From positions 1 through 29,244 of the IMG/VR virus record IMGVR_UViG_3300047168_000002: DNA of 29,244 bases; one strand, 5' to 3'. The notes below the pieces were generated by a model, which was given only the letters and a program-made list of their open reading frames with translations, was not told the DNA's origin and ran no database searches. This stretch comes from a virus. Positions 15,611 to 23,834 of the stretch are shown here, in pieces. The position numbers were made by a program, and so were the translations under genes. Position 1 is the stretch's first letter, and every line of letters begins with the position of its first letter.

Positions 15611-16017
15611 TGTCGAGCGTAGTCGAGAAAAAAACCGAACATCAGAATGAACACCTCCTTTTTGAGGCGCAGCAGCGTCATCAGTTCTTCGATATCGCCG
15701 TCGAATTTCGGTTCGCGCTCCACGCTGTCATCGGACGGATTGGGCAAGATGCGCACGCAGCGCATCAGATCGTCCATCAGCGCCTTGGCATCCAAGGGAG
15801 ACGCGTAGGACAGCATCCTCAGGCCGAGGCTCGCGATGCCCGCGGCTCCAAGTGCGTGAGCATCCTCCGGGATGTCCACCCCGGCCCGCGCCAAAGCCAT
15901 CAACGCGCGCACCGCCCAGAACTCCCCGTCCACCGCCGACATCTCTGTGATGCGGTAGCGCTTGCCCTTGTCGCGCCCCTCGGCATCAATCGTGATGACA
16001 ACCGTCTTGCGGGCCAT
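15571..16017 (-). CDS. Tail assembly chaperone, upstream frame (lambda gpG-like role)
   Basis: A 148-residue protein with the form of tail assembly chaperones in this phage type: MARKTVVITIDAEGRDKGKR (1-20), the helical EFWAVRALMALARAG, LGAAGIASLGLRML, DDLMRCVRILP and DDIEELMTLLRLKKEVF-like region near 107-123. Chaperones of this kind coat the tape measure during tube polymerisation and are absent from the virion. Near its end, codons GGT TTT TTT at 15628-15636 form a slippery heptamer that allows a -1 shift into the next frame; the shifted product would keep residues 1-130 and lose LDYARQWRTSAAETSALN. Confidence 0.88.
   Translation of the reverse strand: MARKTVVITIDAEGRDKGKRYRITEMSAVDGEFWAVRALMALARAGVDIPEDAHALGAAGIASLGLRMLSYASPLDAKALMDDLMRCVRILPNPSDDSVEREPKFDGDIEELMTLLRLKKEVFILMFGFFLDYARQWRTSAAETSALN
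15628..15634 (-). promoter_or_regulatory. -1 programmed ribosomal frameshift site T_TTT_TTT
   Basis: On the coding strand the reading is GGT TTT TTT CTC, so the heptamer T TTT TTT fits the X_XXY_YYZ rule exactly in the frame of the upstream chaperone. After slipping back one base, translation continues TCT CGA CTA CGC into the downstream chaperone frame with no stop until 15389. I see no strong stem-loop just downstream by eye. Frameshifting between paired chaperone genes before the tape measure is a conserved feature of long-tailed phages. Confidence 0.85.
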
Positions 16018-16478
16018 TAAGCGCCCACCATTGCTGCGCTGGCCAACACGCTCTGCCAGGTGATCGTGAACGGCCGCCCTTCCAGCAGCTTCCCGGCATT
16101 GGGGATCACGCCGCCTTTGGTGAGATATCCTGTCTGCATGGTGTAGGATTTACCCGTTCCCAGCAGCGTGATCTTGCCACTGGCCGGATACGTGGTCTGA
16201 TTCGCCTGAGACGTTCCGATCCACGTCTCGAACATATCCGACGTGAGAGATGTCGGCATGATGTAGTACACCTGAGGGACCGGAAAAGGAACGAAGCCGC
16301 CGGACAAGACTCCATCCACGCCCATCACGACTTCGGCAAGCTCGACGATATCGGTTTCCCATGCGCGGTCGGCCATGTAGCCGCCGAGCACTTGCGGGCT
16401 GTTGAATAGATTTGGCACCGTAATAGTGATTGTGCTGTTGGCGACAGTAAGCGTTCGGTTGTTCGCGGAAAGTGCCAT
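16017..16478 (-). CDS. Tail tube protein, DUF3277 type
   Basis: A 153-residue protein with the DUF3277 signature MADRAWETDIVELAEVVMGV (35-54) followed by DGVLSGGFVPFPV, a central FETWIG segment and a C-terminal GKLLEGRPFTITW. Proteins of this family form the inner tube of the contractile tail, and the gene sits directly after the sheath as usual. It has the expected size of about 150 residues. The stop overlaps the next start (TAATG). Confidence 0.88.
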   Translation of the reverse strand: MALSANNRTLTVANSTITITVPNLFNSPQVLGGYMADRAWETDIVELAEVVMGVDGVLSGGFVPFPVPQVYYIMPTSLTSDMFETWIGTSQANQTTYPASGKITLLGTGKSYTMQTGYLTKGGVIPNAGKLLEGRPFTITWQSVLASAAMVGA

Positions 16479-16490
16479 GGCGCGCGCTCC

Positions 16491-18470
16491 TTATTGCAGT
16501 TCGATCGCATTGACTGTGATCTGCTGGACGCTACCGCCCTGGGTGTACCACAGGGAAATGATCGGAGTCTGCCGCAGACCGCGCGCCGATGGTCCTGGGT
16601 CTTGGATGTAAAGGTAGTAGCCGAGCGAGTAAATCGTCTGGTCCACCGCGACAACTCCACCGACAACGGACGAAACCTGCGCGTTCAGCGTTTGAATTTG
16701 CGCGGACGACAGCGTCGTGCCGGGGGAAATGGCGCCGAACGCGATTGCCTGAAGCACCGGCCCGTTGCCTGACGTTGAGCCCGATATTGGCTGCCCGATG
16801 ATCGTTTCGGAGATAATCTGATATCCATCGGAGTCGTATACGATTTGCCCGATGTTCAGCAGCAGCGAGATCAACGCGGACTGGATCGAGGCATTGAGCC
16901 AGATCGCATACACATAGGCGTCGGCCCAGCCGTATCCGCCCGTGACGCTGCCGTTCTGGAAGCAGACGAAATTTCCTGTCCGTTCGGCGTATTGGCCGTA
17001 GAAGTTGTAGCCATTGCCGAGCAGGTTGGTGGATGCGGTGAGATTGCTGACGGTGGCGTTCAAGCCGGCCTGCTGTTTGTAGGCCAAAGTTTTGGCGCCG
17101 GCGATCTGGTTGAAATTCAGCGACGCGGCCCAGCTCATTGCAAATGCCGCGTCGAGAACTGACAGATAGATCAACGTCGTGCCGGACGAGTTGGAACCGT
17201 TCGGGCCGATCAGATAGCCCGTGGATGTGGTGGCCGGCAACGCCTGCGTTGGTCCGATGTCGCTGTCCCAGCACACGTACCAGTATTGGGGGCCCTGGGC
17301 GGTGCACCACGCAGAAAACGCAATCTTGTCGGCTTGGACCGGCTCAAAGATCGTTGTGAAGCTGACCCAATTTTGCGTAATCGCAATAAGGTTGGCCATG
17401 AACGCCGATGGCGTCTGATCCGCAGCCCCCTGGCTTAGGACCGCGCCAAGCGCGCTGGTGAGTGCGAGCGTGGTGGCGAGACCGCCCGTGGCATAGGTGA
17501 TTACGCTGCCGGGGCCGGCCTCGGTGCTCGTGACGACGAACGCGCCAAACAGGCTGCTGTAGGTAACGTTGAGTGCGGGTCCAGATGCGGTGATGGTCTC
17601 GCTGGCCACTGTCTGGCTAATCGAAACGATGTATGTGCCGGTCAGCCCGGTGCCCGTTCCGAATGCGACGACGGTGGTGCCAACAGTGACGCCCGTGCCG
17701 GTGAGCACTTGGCCCACCGCAAGCGTGCCGCTCGACACCGCGGACACAGTGAGCGTGCCGGCTGCCTGAGTGACCGTGCCGCTGACCACCGCAAGATCGC
17801 TGACGCTGACGGTGTAGGTGCCGACGCCGCCGGTCGTGCCGGTGATTTGCGAGGCGATCTGCAGCCCGGTCGGGATTCCTGTGCCGGATAGCGTGCCGCC
17901 GACAACCAGCGTGCCGCTCCCGACCGCCGTGACGGTCATGACATTGCCGCTTATCGACGCCGTGACCGATGCCGATGCTGCGGCAATTGCGCCCGTGACG
18001 CTGGCCTCGGTTGGTTCCGACGCCTGTAGCGCGGTTTGCAGCGTTGCGGCGGCAGCGCTCAGGCTGGACGATCCCGACAAATTGACGCCCGACGCGGTAT
18101 AGGTGGCGCCGTTGGCCGCAATGCTGATCGACCCCGAGGTGATTCCCTGCACCGCCGCAAGCGACACGCCAAAGCCGCCGCGCAGATACGCGGACACGGG
18201 CGAGGTGTTGTACTGGACGAACATCAGCGCGGCCGGTATCGAATTGGCCGTCGTGAAGCTGCCGAAATAGACCTGCGCGAAAGCGTATTGGCTGGATGCC
18301 AGACCGAAATACGCGCCCACGGCGGTGGCGGAGGCAAACGATGCGAAGGTGCCGACCGGAACGAGCGTGCTATTGTCTAACACCATTCCGGTGCAGTTCA
18401 GCGCGTTGCCGCCCGTGCCGATCACTGACCCGATGGATTGGACGAGCTGGTTGGCCGGAATGCTGGTCAT
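16491..18470 (-). CDS. Contractile tail sheath protein, DUF3383 type, with inserted repeat module
   Basis: A 659-residue protein with the DUF3383 layout found as tail sheath in myoviruses of this type. Recognisable parts are the N terminus (IPANQLVQSIGSVIGTGG, 4-21), VGAYFGLASSQYAFAQVYF, the LRGGFG segment, and the C-terminal half with YWYVCWDSDI, LAYKQQAGLNATVSN, NGYNFYGQYAERTGNF, DAYVYAIWLNASIQSAL and the closing DPGPSARGLRQTPIISLWY. Residues 156-296 are an extra Gly/Ser/Thr-rich double repeat that interrupts a loop before NVTYSSLFGAFVVTSTEAG; the same module is in the capsid cement protein. The sheath identifies the tail as contractile. The next gene downstream is the tube. Confidence 0.9.
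   Translation of the reverse strand: MTSIPANQLVQSIGSVIGTGGNALNCTGMVLDNSTLVPVGTFASFASATAVGAYFGLASSQYAFAQVYFGSFTTANSIPAALMFVQYNTSPVSAYLRGGFGVSLAAVQGITSGSISIAANGATYTASGVNLSGSSSLSAAAATLQTALQASEPTEASVTGAIAAASASVTASISGNVMTVTAVGSGTLVVGGTLSGTGIPTGLQIASQITGTTGGVGTYTVSVSDLAVVSGTVTQAAGTLTVSAVSSGTLAVGQVLTGTGVTVGTTVVAFGTGTGLTGTYIVSISQTVASETITASGPALNVTYSSLFGAFVVTSTEAGPGSVITYATGGLATTLALTSALGAVLSQGAADQTPSAFMANLIAITQNWVSFTTIFEPVQADKIAFSAWCTAQGPQYWYVCWDSDIGPTQALPATTSTGYLIGPNGSNSSGTTLIYLSVLDAAFAMSWAASLNFNQIAGAKTLAYKQQAGLNATVSNLTASTNLLGNGYNFYGQYAERTGNFVCFQNGSVTGGYGWADAYVYAIWLNASIQSALISLLLNIGQIVYDSDGYQIISETIIGQPISGSTSGNGPVLQAIAFGAISPGTTLSSAQIQTLNAQVSSVVGGVVAVDQTIYSLGYYLYIQDPGPSARGLRQTPIISLWYTQGGSVQQITVNAIELQ
17583..18005 (-). 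repeat. Double beta-rich repeat module in the tail sheath (copy 2)
   Basis: Sheath residues 156-296 hold two tandem units: one through [19 protein letters not shown] and GTTGGVGTYTVS, the next through [19 protein letters not shown] and GTGTGLTGTYIVS. They correspond unit for unit to the cement protein insertion at 22116-22541. The module breaks the sheath in an exposed loop rather than sitting at an end. Confidence 0.85.
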
Positions 18471-18481
18471 TCAAAAATCCT

Positions 18482-19045
18482 TCAGTCCGGGGCAATTTCG
18501 TGGATGGTTGCGGGGCCGAGCGCGGCTGCAAACTGGATCGGCGTCGTGATGGACGGATTGACCTGCATATTCAGGTCGATTGACCACCGCTCCTCGTATT
18601 GATCTTCGGAGTCGATGTATGGCGTCTGACGCGGGTCCGACGCGAACAGCGGCGCAATGGTAATGGTGGCCGTCGCCATGGACTCGCAGGCGTAGCGATC
18701 GCGAAACATCGTCGAGATGATTTGCGCATTGTCACCGCTGTTGGGTCCGCGCACGTCGCATTGCACAACGAAGTTGGTCGCCTGGGTGCTGATGCGCTGG
18801 CCCGCGCTGTATTGCGGTGGTGTGGTGTCGGGAATAATTGTGCCGGTGTTAGCAAATGACAGCGTGTTGGTGGACAGGCGCGGGCGCATCAGCGGTGTGA
18901 TCACCGCGTAATCGTCGGATTGAGGCTCCGGCACGCGGTTGCCTTGGCCCGCCACCACTTCGACGCCAGACGGCAGAACCGCCAGCAGAAACGTGCGCAA
19001 AGCCGTCATCGCATCACTCTCAAGCGACGCAATGGTCACGGACAT
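18482..19045 (-). CDS. Tail terminator / neck protein (gp12-like)
   Basis: A 187-residue protein matching the phage neck terminator family: TIASLESDAMTALRTFLLAV (4-23), LPSGVEVVAGQGNRVPEP, then a middle strand region ending FVVQCDVRGPNSGDNAQIIS and the RDRYACE motif. Such proteins cap the tail tube and sheath and form the interface with the head-completion complex. It sits immediately before the sheath gene, which is the usual place. The stop is 11 bases from the sheath start, whose GAAGGA ribosome-binding site overlaps this end. Confidence 0.84.
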   Translation of the reverse strand: MSVTIASLESDAMTALRTFLLAVLPSGVEVVAGQGNRVPEPQSDDYAVITPLMRPRLSTNTLSFANTGTIIPDTTPPQYSAGQRISTQATNFVVQCDVRGPNSGDNAQIISTMFRDRYACESMATATITIAPLFASDPRQTPYIDSEDQYEERWSIDLNMQVNPSITTPIQFAAALGPATIHEIAPD

Positions 19046-19060
19046 GCTGGGCGCCTGTGG

Positions 19061-19438
19061 TTAGTTAGTTTTTTGCAACGTCACGGCGGCCGATACCCAA
19101 TCCGGCCATTGTTCGATCACCTGCGTCACGAGATAGGTGTTCCCGTCGCTCAGCGTTACGAGATCGCCGCCCTTGTTCGCGGTTCGATTGACGCCGACCA
19201 GCGCGCCGCTGATCCACAGCTTGTGGGTGCTGCTGGTGACGTTCAGCGCGTCAAGCTGCGCGAGGTCGGAAGACGTGAGCGCCTGGACCTGCGCAATGAC
19301 GGGATAAGCGGTGCCGTAAACCGGCGTTCGCTGGCCGTTGGGCGCGGTGGTGTAACCGCCCGTGTTGGGCTGGATGCCGGCTGATTGCTGCGGATTGACG
19401 GTGCCGATGGCCGGGCTAACGAGGAGGTGAAGGTTCAT
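19061..19438 (-). CDS. Neck/tail-junction protein of unknown class (125 aa)
   Basis: This 125-residue protein lies between the tail-completion and tail-terminator genes and starts in an ATGA overlap. It shows VIAQVQALTSSDLAQLDALN (47-66), then HKLWISGALVGVNRTANKGG, then LVTLSDGNTYLVTQVIEQW. A similar small protein is common at this place in myoviruses with DUF3383 sheaths, but I know no accepted name for the family. A role in joining head and tail is inferred from neighbours. No signal peptide, membrane segment or Cys is present. Confidence 0.78.
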   Translation of the reverse strand: MNLHLLVSPAIGTVNPQQSAGIQPNTGGYTTAPNGQRTPVYGTAYPVIAQVQALTSSDLAQLDALNVTSSTHKLWISGALVGVNRTANKGGDLVTLSDGNTYLVTQVIEQWPDWVSAAVTLQKTN

Positions 19439-20007
19439 GTCACCTCGTGATCCACGCTCTTGACCATGTCGGAACTATCTATGAGCGGCTTGTTGAAACC
19501 CTTCTTGGCGATCGTGCTCGGCGCATTCGGCGGGTCAGTCCAAGCGCGAATGCTTTCCTGCAACTGGTCGCCGATGACCTTGCCCATGCCGTCGAGCGCC
19601 TTGCGCGCGGAATACCTCCCGTCGATCAGCAGCTTGCCCAGCGTCTTTCCCCACCCCGGGGACTTGGCCACGATCATGGTGCGAAAGAACGGACGCGGCG
19701 GGATGGTGATGACGTAGGCGCCTACGTAGTGCGTGCTGGCGAAGTTTGACTTGTTGCGTTTAACAAACTTACCGTTTTTCGCGAACTCGCCGTTTTTCTT
19801 CACGCTTCGATAAATTGTCGTCTCGCCGGGTTCGCGTTCGATTCGCGCGCCGAACTCCTGAATTGCCGCGACCATCGGAATGCTGGTGCCGTCAGCCTCG
19901 GTCGAGCCCTCAAGAAACCCGACCCGAACCTCCGTCGCGTCGGCCAGCACCTTCGACACGCGCACCAGAACCGAGCCCATGCTCGTGCCGCCACGGACGG
20001 ACGCCAC
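19435..20007 (-). CDS. Neck / tail-completion protein (HK97 gp10-like)
   Basis: A 190-residue protein with the plan of tail-completion or virion-morphogenesis proteins: VRVGFLEGSTEADGTSIPMV (26-45), AAIQEFGA, the IPPRPFFRTMI motif (about 101-111), a helical stretch, and a C-terminal WTDPPNAPSTIAKKGFNKPL followed by IDSSDMVKSV. The PPRPFFR and IDTG/S-x-M motifs are typical of HK97 gp10-like and Mu gpG-like families. The middle has a Lys-rich insertion (SVKKNGEFAKNGKFVKRNK). Two starts compete: GTG at 20007, directly after the previous stop and with a run of G upstream, and ATG at 19980. The end overlaps the next gene (ATGA). Confidence 0.78.
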   Translation of the reverse strand: MASVRGGTSMGSVLVRVSKVLADATEVRVGFLEGSTEADGTSIPMVAAIQEFGARIEREPGETTIYRSVKKNGEFAKNGKFVKRNKSNFASTHYVGAYVITIPPRPFFRTMIVAKSPGWGKTLGKLLIDGRYSARKALDGMGKVIGDQLQESIRAWTDPPNAPSTIAKKGFNKPLIDSSDMVKSVDHEVT

Positions 20008-20460
20008 TCACCAGCCCCCACGCCACGCACCCCAGCCGCGCCCCATGCCGCGCCCGCTGTCCGGCCCAGGCGCATACCGCGCCGTCCGCAGCCGCGCCGT
20101 GGCCGTCCAAAATTGAGCGCCATACTGGGTTTGCTGCAACCACGCTTGCAACGCGTTCTCGGGTGTCTGCATTTCGAGCGCGGTGGTGACGCTGCCCTCT
20201 GTCGCGTTGCTCACGCGGCCGACCGCGCCGGTGTTGGGTGGCTGGCCGTTGATCCCGAAGCGGAGCGCGGCGAAGTGAGCGACAAGATAATTGAGCAAAT
20301 AGGCGGCTTCGGTGGCGTTCCAGACGCGGCTGACGACCGTCGTGCCGGGGTAGGTGCTGGATGCCTCGGTAAAGTAGGCGGTCGCGGTGTTTTGCGAAAG
20401 GGTAGAGAACTCGGGGTAAGACGCAATGAACCCCGCGTAACTGAAAACGACGGCAACCAT
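20008..20460 (-). CDS. Head-tail connector protein, DUF4054 type
   Basis: A 150-residue protein with the DUF4054 pattern: [20 protein letters not shown] (15-34), the helix [13 protein letters not shown], then [17 protein letters not shown] and the Trp-rich [20 protein letters not shown]4054 proteins act as head-completion adaptors (gp6/gp15-like) between portal and neck. The C terminus is an unusual Gly/Arg/Trp-rich tail ([15 protein letters not shown]). The stop codon is immediately followed by the GTG start of the next gene. The assignment rests on motif similarity and gene order. Confidence 0.85.
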   Translation of the reverse strand: MVAVVFSYAGFIASYPEFSTLSQNTATAYFTEASSTYPGTTVVSRVWNATEAAYLLNYLVAHFAALRFGINGQPPNTGAVGRVSNATEGSVTTALEMQTPENALQAWLQQTQYGAQFWTATARLRTARYAPGPDSGRGMGRGWGAWRGGW

Positions 20461-20463
20461 CGG

Positions 20464-20901
20464 TCACGCCGAGACTGCGGCTTCAATCTTGTTGCGCCCG
20501 GCGGTAAACTCGCGCGGCAGGTTGTTTGGGTCGAGCCGCTCCAAACCGGAACGGATGCCCGCGTTGTCCTTGGCCTCCTTCTCCGCGTCCGCCATCTTGG
20601 GCATTGCCATGATGATGCCCTCGCGCACGATGGGGTCGTTGCCGTGCAGTTTCATCCAATCGGCCCAGAAATCCGCATCCACGCCGTAGGTCATGGCGTA
20701 GCCGCCGATGATGGCGCAGTGCGGCGCGCGGTCCTGGGGGTGGGCGGGGCCGTTGATCTTCACCGGATCGCCCGTCCGGAGAAACCGTTTCACGTCGCGA
20801 AAGCCACCGCCGAAAATCGGCTCAGGCACCGTCTTTTCAACCTCGCGATACAGCAGCAGACCGGGCGGGTGCTTGCAGGCGACGGTGACTGTTCCAGGCA
20901 T
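20464..20901 (-). CDS. Conserved-position protein of unknown function after the capsid gene (145 aa)
   Basis: The ATG at 20901 (MPGTVTVACKH) is preferred over an in-frame start at 20958, which would overlap the capsid gene by 55 bases and lacks a clear ribosome-binding site; GGGGA lies just upstream of 20901. The protein has no signal peptide or membrane segment. It has a compact N-terminal part with FGGGFRDVKRFLRTGDPVKI (about 29-48), a central ITGG-like region ending in YGVDADFWADWMKLHGNDPIVR, and a charged helical C terminus. I do not recognise a domain. Its location between major capsid and connector genes suggests a head-completion or head-surface role. Confidence 0.8.
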   Translation of the reverse strand: MPGTVTVACKHPPGLLLYREVEKTVPEPIFGGGFRDVKRFLRTGDPVKINGPAHPQDRAPHCAIIGGYAMTYGVDADFWADWMKLHGNDPIVREGIIMAMPKMADAEKEAKDNAGIRSGLERLDPNNLPREFTAGRNKIEAAVSA

Positions 20902-20903
20902 CG

Positions 20904-22019
20904 TCAAATCCCCAACATTGAGGCAATGCCGATCGGATATTCGATGATTGAGCCCCACGTTCCGGCCGTCTTCTTCTGCCGGAACGAGGACTCGTAACGA
21001 ATCATCGGATGTGCGCGCATTTTCTCGTTGAATCCGCAGAACCCCACGTCGTTGCCTTCCAGGCGCTTCGCGATGAGCTGGGCGAAGTTGCCGCCGGTGA
21101 TGCCCTGGGGGTTCTGCGTAGTTTTGAGGCCATACTGCACAGCGGTTTCGACGCGCAGCTTCGGGAAGTTCTTTTTGAGAAGATCGTTCACGTTGACGTT
21201 AAACGAGTTCGTTGCGGTGAGCGCAACGGCTGAACCGGGCGGGAGTGCGAGGATCATCTCGTCTTCCTGCGTCACAATGCCGGCAGTCTGCGTCACGACG
21301 TTGTAAAACAACGACTCAATGTCGGCGTAGACTTCGTTTGCAGTCGCATTGATTGCGCCGTTGTAAATCCAGACGTTGCCGTTGCCGGCCGCCTTGGCTC
21401 CGGGAGACAGGGACGCCGACAGGCTGGGGTCATTCAGCAGGCCGTAGCATTTCAGTCCCGAAACCCCGAAAAAATACGTGAGGTTCTGAAACTTGTTCAG
21501 GGTTGTGGCGGCGCTGATATTGAGTTGCGACACCCAGTTGATGCGCGCCTTTCCGGCGCGATCCATTTGCAGTTCGCCATATTCGGTAACGGTCTGGAAC
21601 AGATAGGACTGCCGCTCGGGGAATGCCGGGTTGAGACCAACGCGGCCGTTGGCGTTGAAGTCGCCGTAGCTCGACACCTCGCCGGTGCGTTCGACCTGCG
21701 GGAAAATCCAGGTCTGATCGGCCCAATCGCCGCGCTTTTCCTCGCCGAGGATGACGGCTGCCTTGTTGGGCGCGAGCAGAATTTCGATCACCTTGGGATC
21801 AACGCCAGTGGTGAAGATCGTCGGGATGCCGGCATTGGGCGTGGTGACGAGCGTCGGCAGCGCGTCCATCGCAATGCCGAAATCGTTTGGGCGCGACATC
21901 ATCTCGTCGAATGCGAGATCAACGCTGCCACGCCATGAGTCTGGCAGCCAGAACTTTGCGCCTGGCTGGACGATGCCCCATTCGGTTTCGAGTCGGGCGA
22001 AGTCGGTCATTGCGTTCAT
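20904..22019 (-). CDS. Major capsid protein, DUF2184 type
   Basis: A 371-residue protein that fits the DUF2184 major capsid family (HK97-type fold), the usual partner of DUF1073 portals and DUF2213 proteases. Visible hallmarks include the N-terminal segment with WRGSVDLAFDEMMSRPNDFG (29-48), WIFPQVERTGEVSSYGDF (104-121), NPAFPERQSYLFQT, and the C-terminal MRAHPMIRYESSFRQKKTAG followed by Tyr/Pro-rich EYPIGIASMLGI. There is no long N-terminal delta domain, which agrees with the separate scaffold region in the protease gene. The start has an AAAGGG-type ribosome-binding site. The next gene begins two bases after the stop, with GGGGA inside the capsid gene as its ribosome-binding site. Confidence 0.9.
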   Translation of the reverse strand: MNAMTDFARLETEWGIVQPGAKFWLPDSWRGSVDLAFDEMMSRPNDFGIAMDALPTLVTTPNAGIPTIFTTGVDPKVIEILLAPNKAAVILGEEKRGDWADQTWIFPQVERTGEVSSYGDFNANGRVGLNPAFPERQSYLFQTVTEYGELQMDRAGKARINWVSQLNISAATTLNKFQNLTYFFGVSGLKCYGLLNDPSLSASLSPGAKAAGNGNVWIYNGAINATANEVYADIESLFYNVVTQTAGIVTQEDEMILALPPGSAVALTATNSFNVNVNDLLKKNFPKLRVETAVQYGLKTTQNPQGITGGNFAQLIAKRLEGNDVGFCGFNEKMRAHPMIRYESSFRQKKTAGTWGSIIEYPIGIASMLGI

Positions 22020-22034
22020 GTGATCGCCCTTTCT

Positions 22035-22973
22035 TTAACCGAGCAAGTGGTTGGAAATCTTGACCAATTCGCCCGGCGCGCCCGCGCTCATCGCCACAAA
22101 CTTGGTCTGCACGTTCGTGCCGGCGGTGACGGTGGTTGATGCGGCGGTCTGCGTCGGGGACACGATATACGTGCCCGTCCCGCCCGTGCCGGTGCCGAGC
22201 GCGGTGATCACCGTGCCCGTGGTAACGCCCGTTCCCGACAACGGATCGCCGGCCCCCAGCGTGCCGGACGACACGGCGGAAACCGTGAGCGTGCCATACG
22301 TCTCGCTGATCGTGGTGGAAGCGACTGTTTGTTCTGGAATCGACACCGCGTAAGTGCCGATGCCACCGGTCGTGCCGGAAAGTTGCGAGACGATTTGCGT
22401 TCCGGTCGCCACATTGGTGCCGGAGAGGGTGCCGCCGACAACTGCCGTGCCAGAGCCGACAGCGGTGATGCTCAGAACGTTTCCGGAAATTGAGCCGGTG
22501 AAAGAGCCCGTGGACGCTGCAATGGCGCCCGTGACGGACGCGGAAGAAACAGAGCCGGCGGTAGCGAAACTCACAAGCCCGTTGGCGTAGTTCGCATAAG
22601 CGTTCATTCCAATCGTGGCTTGGGTGGTTCCGTTGTTGACCACCCAGAAATCGCCGGCCGAAAACAGCGTGACCGGATAACCGGGCGGGATCGTGAAGCT
22701 GGTCTCGGCCAGATACGTCGTGATGAGCGCTTGCAGCGACCGATGCACGAATCCCGTCACCGGACCGGAGCCGAACGAATTGACGGTCGTGGGCGCATTG
22801 TCGGGGTCAATTGTGCTGGCGTTCCACCAGGCAAACGCGCCGACTGTGACGCCCGCCGGGCCGGCCACGAGGCCGCCGGGGCCGGCGAGCACGTTGTCGC
22901 GGGGGTTATAGCTTGCGAAATCCCCGGCCACGGCGGGCGCGGGGACAGTGTTGACTTGCGTCTGAAACGGCAT
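22035..22973 (-). CDS. Capsid structural cement/decoration protein with inserted double repeat module
   Basis: A 312-residue protein in the slot before the major capsid gene where cement (head decoration) proteins sit in this phage type. The N-terminal part ([20 protein letters not shown], 13-32; VTVGAFAWW, 42-50) and the last 27 residues ([18 protein letters not shown]) look like the outer parts of such a cement protein. Between them, residues about 145-286 form a Gly/Ser/Thr/Val-rich insertion made of two similar units, also found in the tail sheath. Start is supported by GGAGGGAG a few bases upstream of the ATG. The protein should coat the capsid outside, with the insertion projecting to the medium. 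The cement assignment is by position and terminal motifs, so moderate. Confidence 0.75.
   Translation of the reverse strand: MPFQTQVNTVPAPAVAGDFASYNPRDNVLAGPGGLVAGPAGVTVGAFAWWNASTIDPDNAPTTVNSFGSGPVTGFVHRSLQALITTYLAETSFTIPPGYPVTLFSAGDFWVVNNGTTQATIGMNAYANYANGLVSFATAGSVSSASVTGAIAASTGSFTGSISGNVLSITAVGSGTAVVGGTLSGTNVATGTQIVSQLSGTTGGIGTYAVSIPEQTVASTTISETYGTLTVSAVSSGTLGAGDPLSGTGVTTGTVITALGTGTGGTGTYIVSPTQTAASTTVTAGTNVQTKFVAMSAGAPGELVKISNHLLG
22116..22541 (-). repeat. Double beta-rich repeat module in the cement protein (copy 1)
   Basis: Residues 145-286 hold two tandem units of about 65-70 residues. The first runs through [18 protein letters not shown] and [12 protein letters not shown], the second through [19 protein letters not shown] and [13 protein letters not shown]. 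The same two-unit module lies in the tail sheath at 17583-18005, in the same order and with the same VTGAIA lead-in. The composition and periodic GTY-V-S ends suggest Ig-like or similar beta domains displayed on the virion surface. Confidence 0.85.
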
Positions 22974-22988
22974 GTCCGCTCCCTCCTG

Positions 22989-23834
22989 TTACGCGCGCAG
23001 TCGGTTGATGTTCGGAAACCGCGTTTCCAGCGCCTTCGCGGCGGCGGCATCCATTGCCGGCCGGATGGGGCCGCGCGGGGCTGTCTCGGCCTTGGCGATG
23101 GCGCCGAACACTGCGGCTAGGCCGGCATCGGGGATGCCGTCGAGCTTCACGCCCTTTGCCGCAAGGGCGTAACGGTAGACCGCTTCCGCGCTGTCCATCG
23201 CCGCGAGGTTTACGTCGCCGACCAGGGGCCGCACGGCGGCGGCGGCCTCTCCGCGCGCATTGAGGCGCGCCATGACGGCTGCCTCGGTCTCCGCGCGCGT
23301 GTCTGCGCGGACTTTGGCGATCGCGGCATCCATCGCCGCCTTCGTGACCGGCTTTTCCGGCGGGAGGCTGGGCTTTGGCGTATCGCCGGGTTTCGGCGTG
23401 GCGCCCGGCGGCTCGTCCATGGCGACAGGTTTGGCTGCGGCGCACATCTTGCGCAACGATTCCTCGTTCATGTCCGGAAACAGGGTCTTCAGCTTCGCCA
23501 TCATTTCGGCGTCGCCGTCCATGTTCATGTCGGTCATGTCGTCATCTTTGGCCGGCATGGCTTGCGCAACATCGTCCATTTCGTCGGTGATATCGTCGAG
23601 TTGGTCGAGCATTGTCACAACGTTGGCAATGTCAGCGTCCTGGGCGATGCCTGACTTGAGCGAGGCCCGCACCTTTTTGCCCGTGTCGCGCCACGCCAAC
23701 AACGTTGCGTCCTTGAGCGCCGGCTTCACCGCATCGGGCGCTCGGTCCATGGCGAGCTTGACCTTGCGGGCGAACTTGCGGGCCAGGACGGCGGCCAAAG
23801 CCGCCCCCGCCGTGTTGAGCTTGGGTGCGGGCAT
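22989..23834 (-). other. Candidate internally initiated scaffold protein (281 aa) nested in the protease gene
   Basis: Met194 of the protease (first residues MPAPKLN) is preceded by AGGA seven bases upstream of the ATG, a good ribosome-binding site. Translation from here would give only the helical scaffold-like half without the protease. Nested scaffolds of this kind are known, for example lambda Nu3 inside gene C. The start falls exactly at the boundary between the DUF2213 domain and the Ala-rich region, which supports the reading. Confidence 0.55.

Noticed and set aside
15571-15660. A strong stem-loop stimulating the frameshift
   Set aside because: Only short pairings and a direct CTCGAC repeat are visible just after the slip site; no stable hairpin could be supported by eye.
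17583-18005. Reading the repeat module as a bacterial adhesin gene fragment or pseudogene
   Set aside because: The frame is open through it in both host genes, and flanking sheath and cement sequences continue on both sides.
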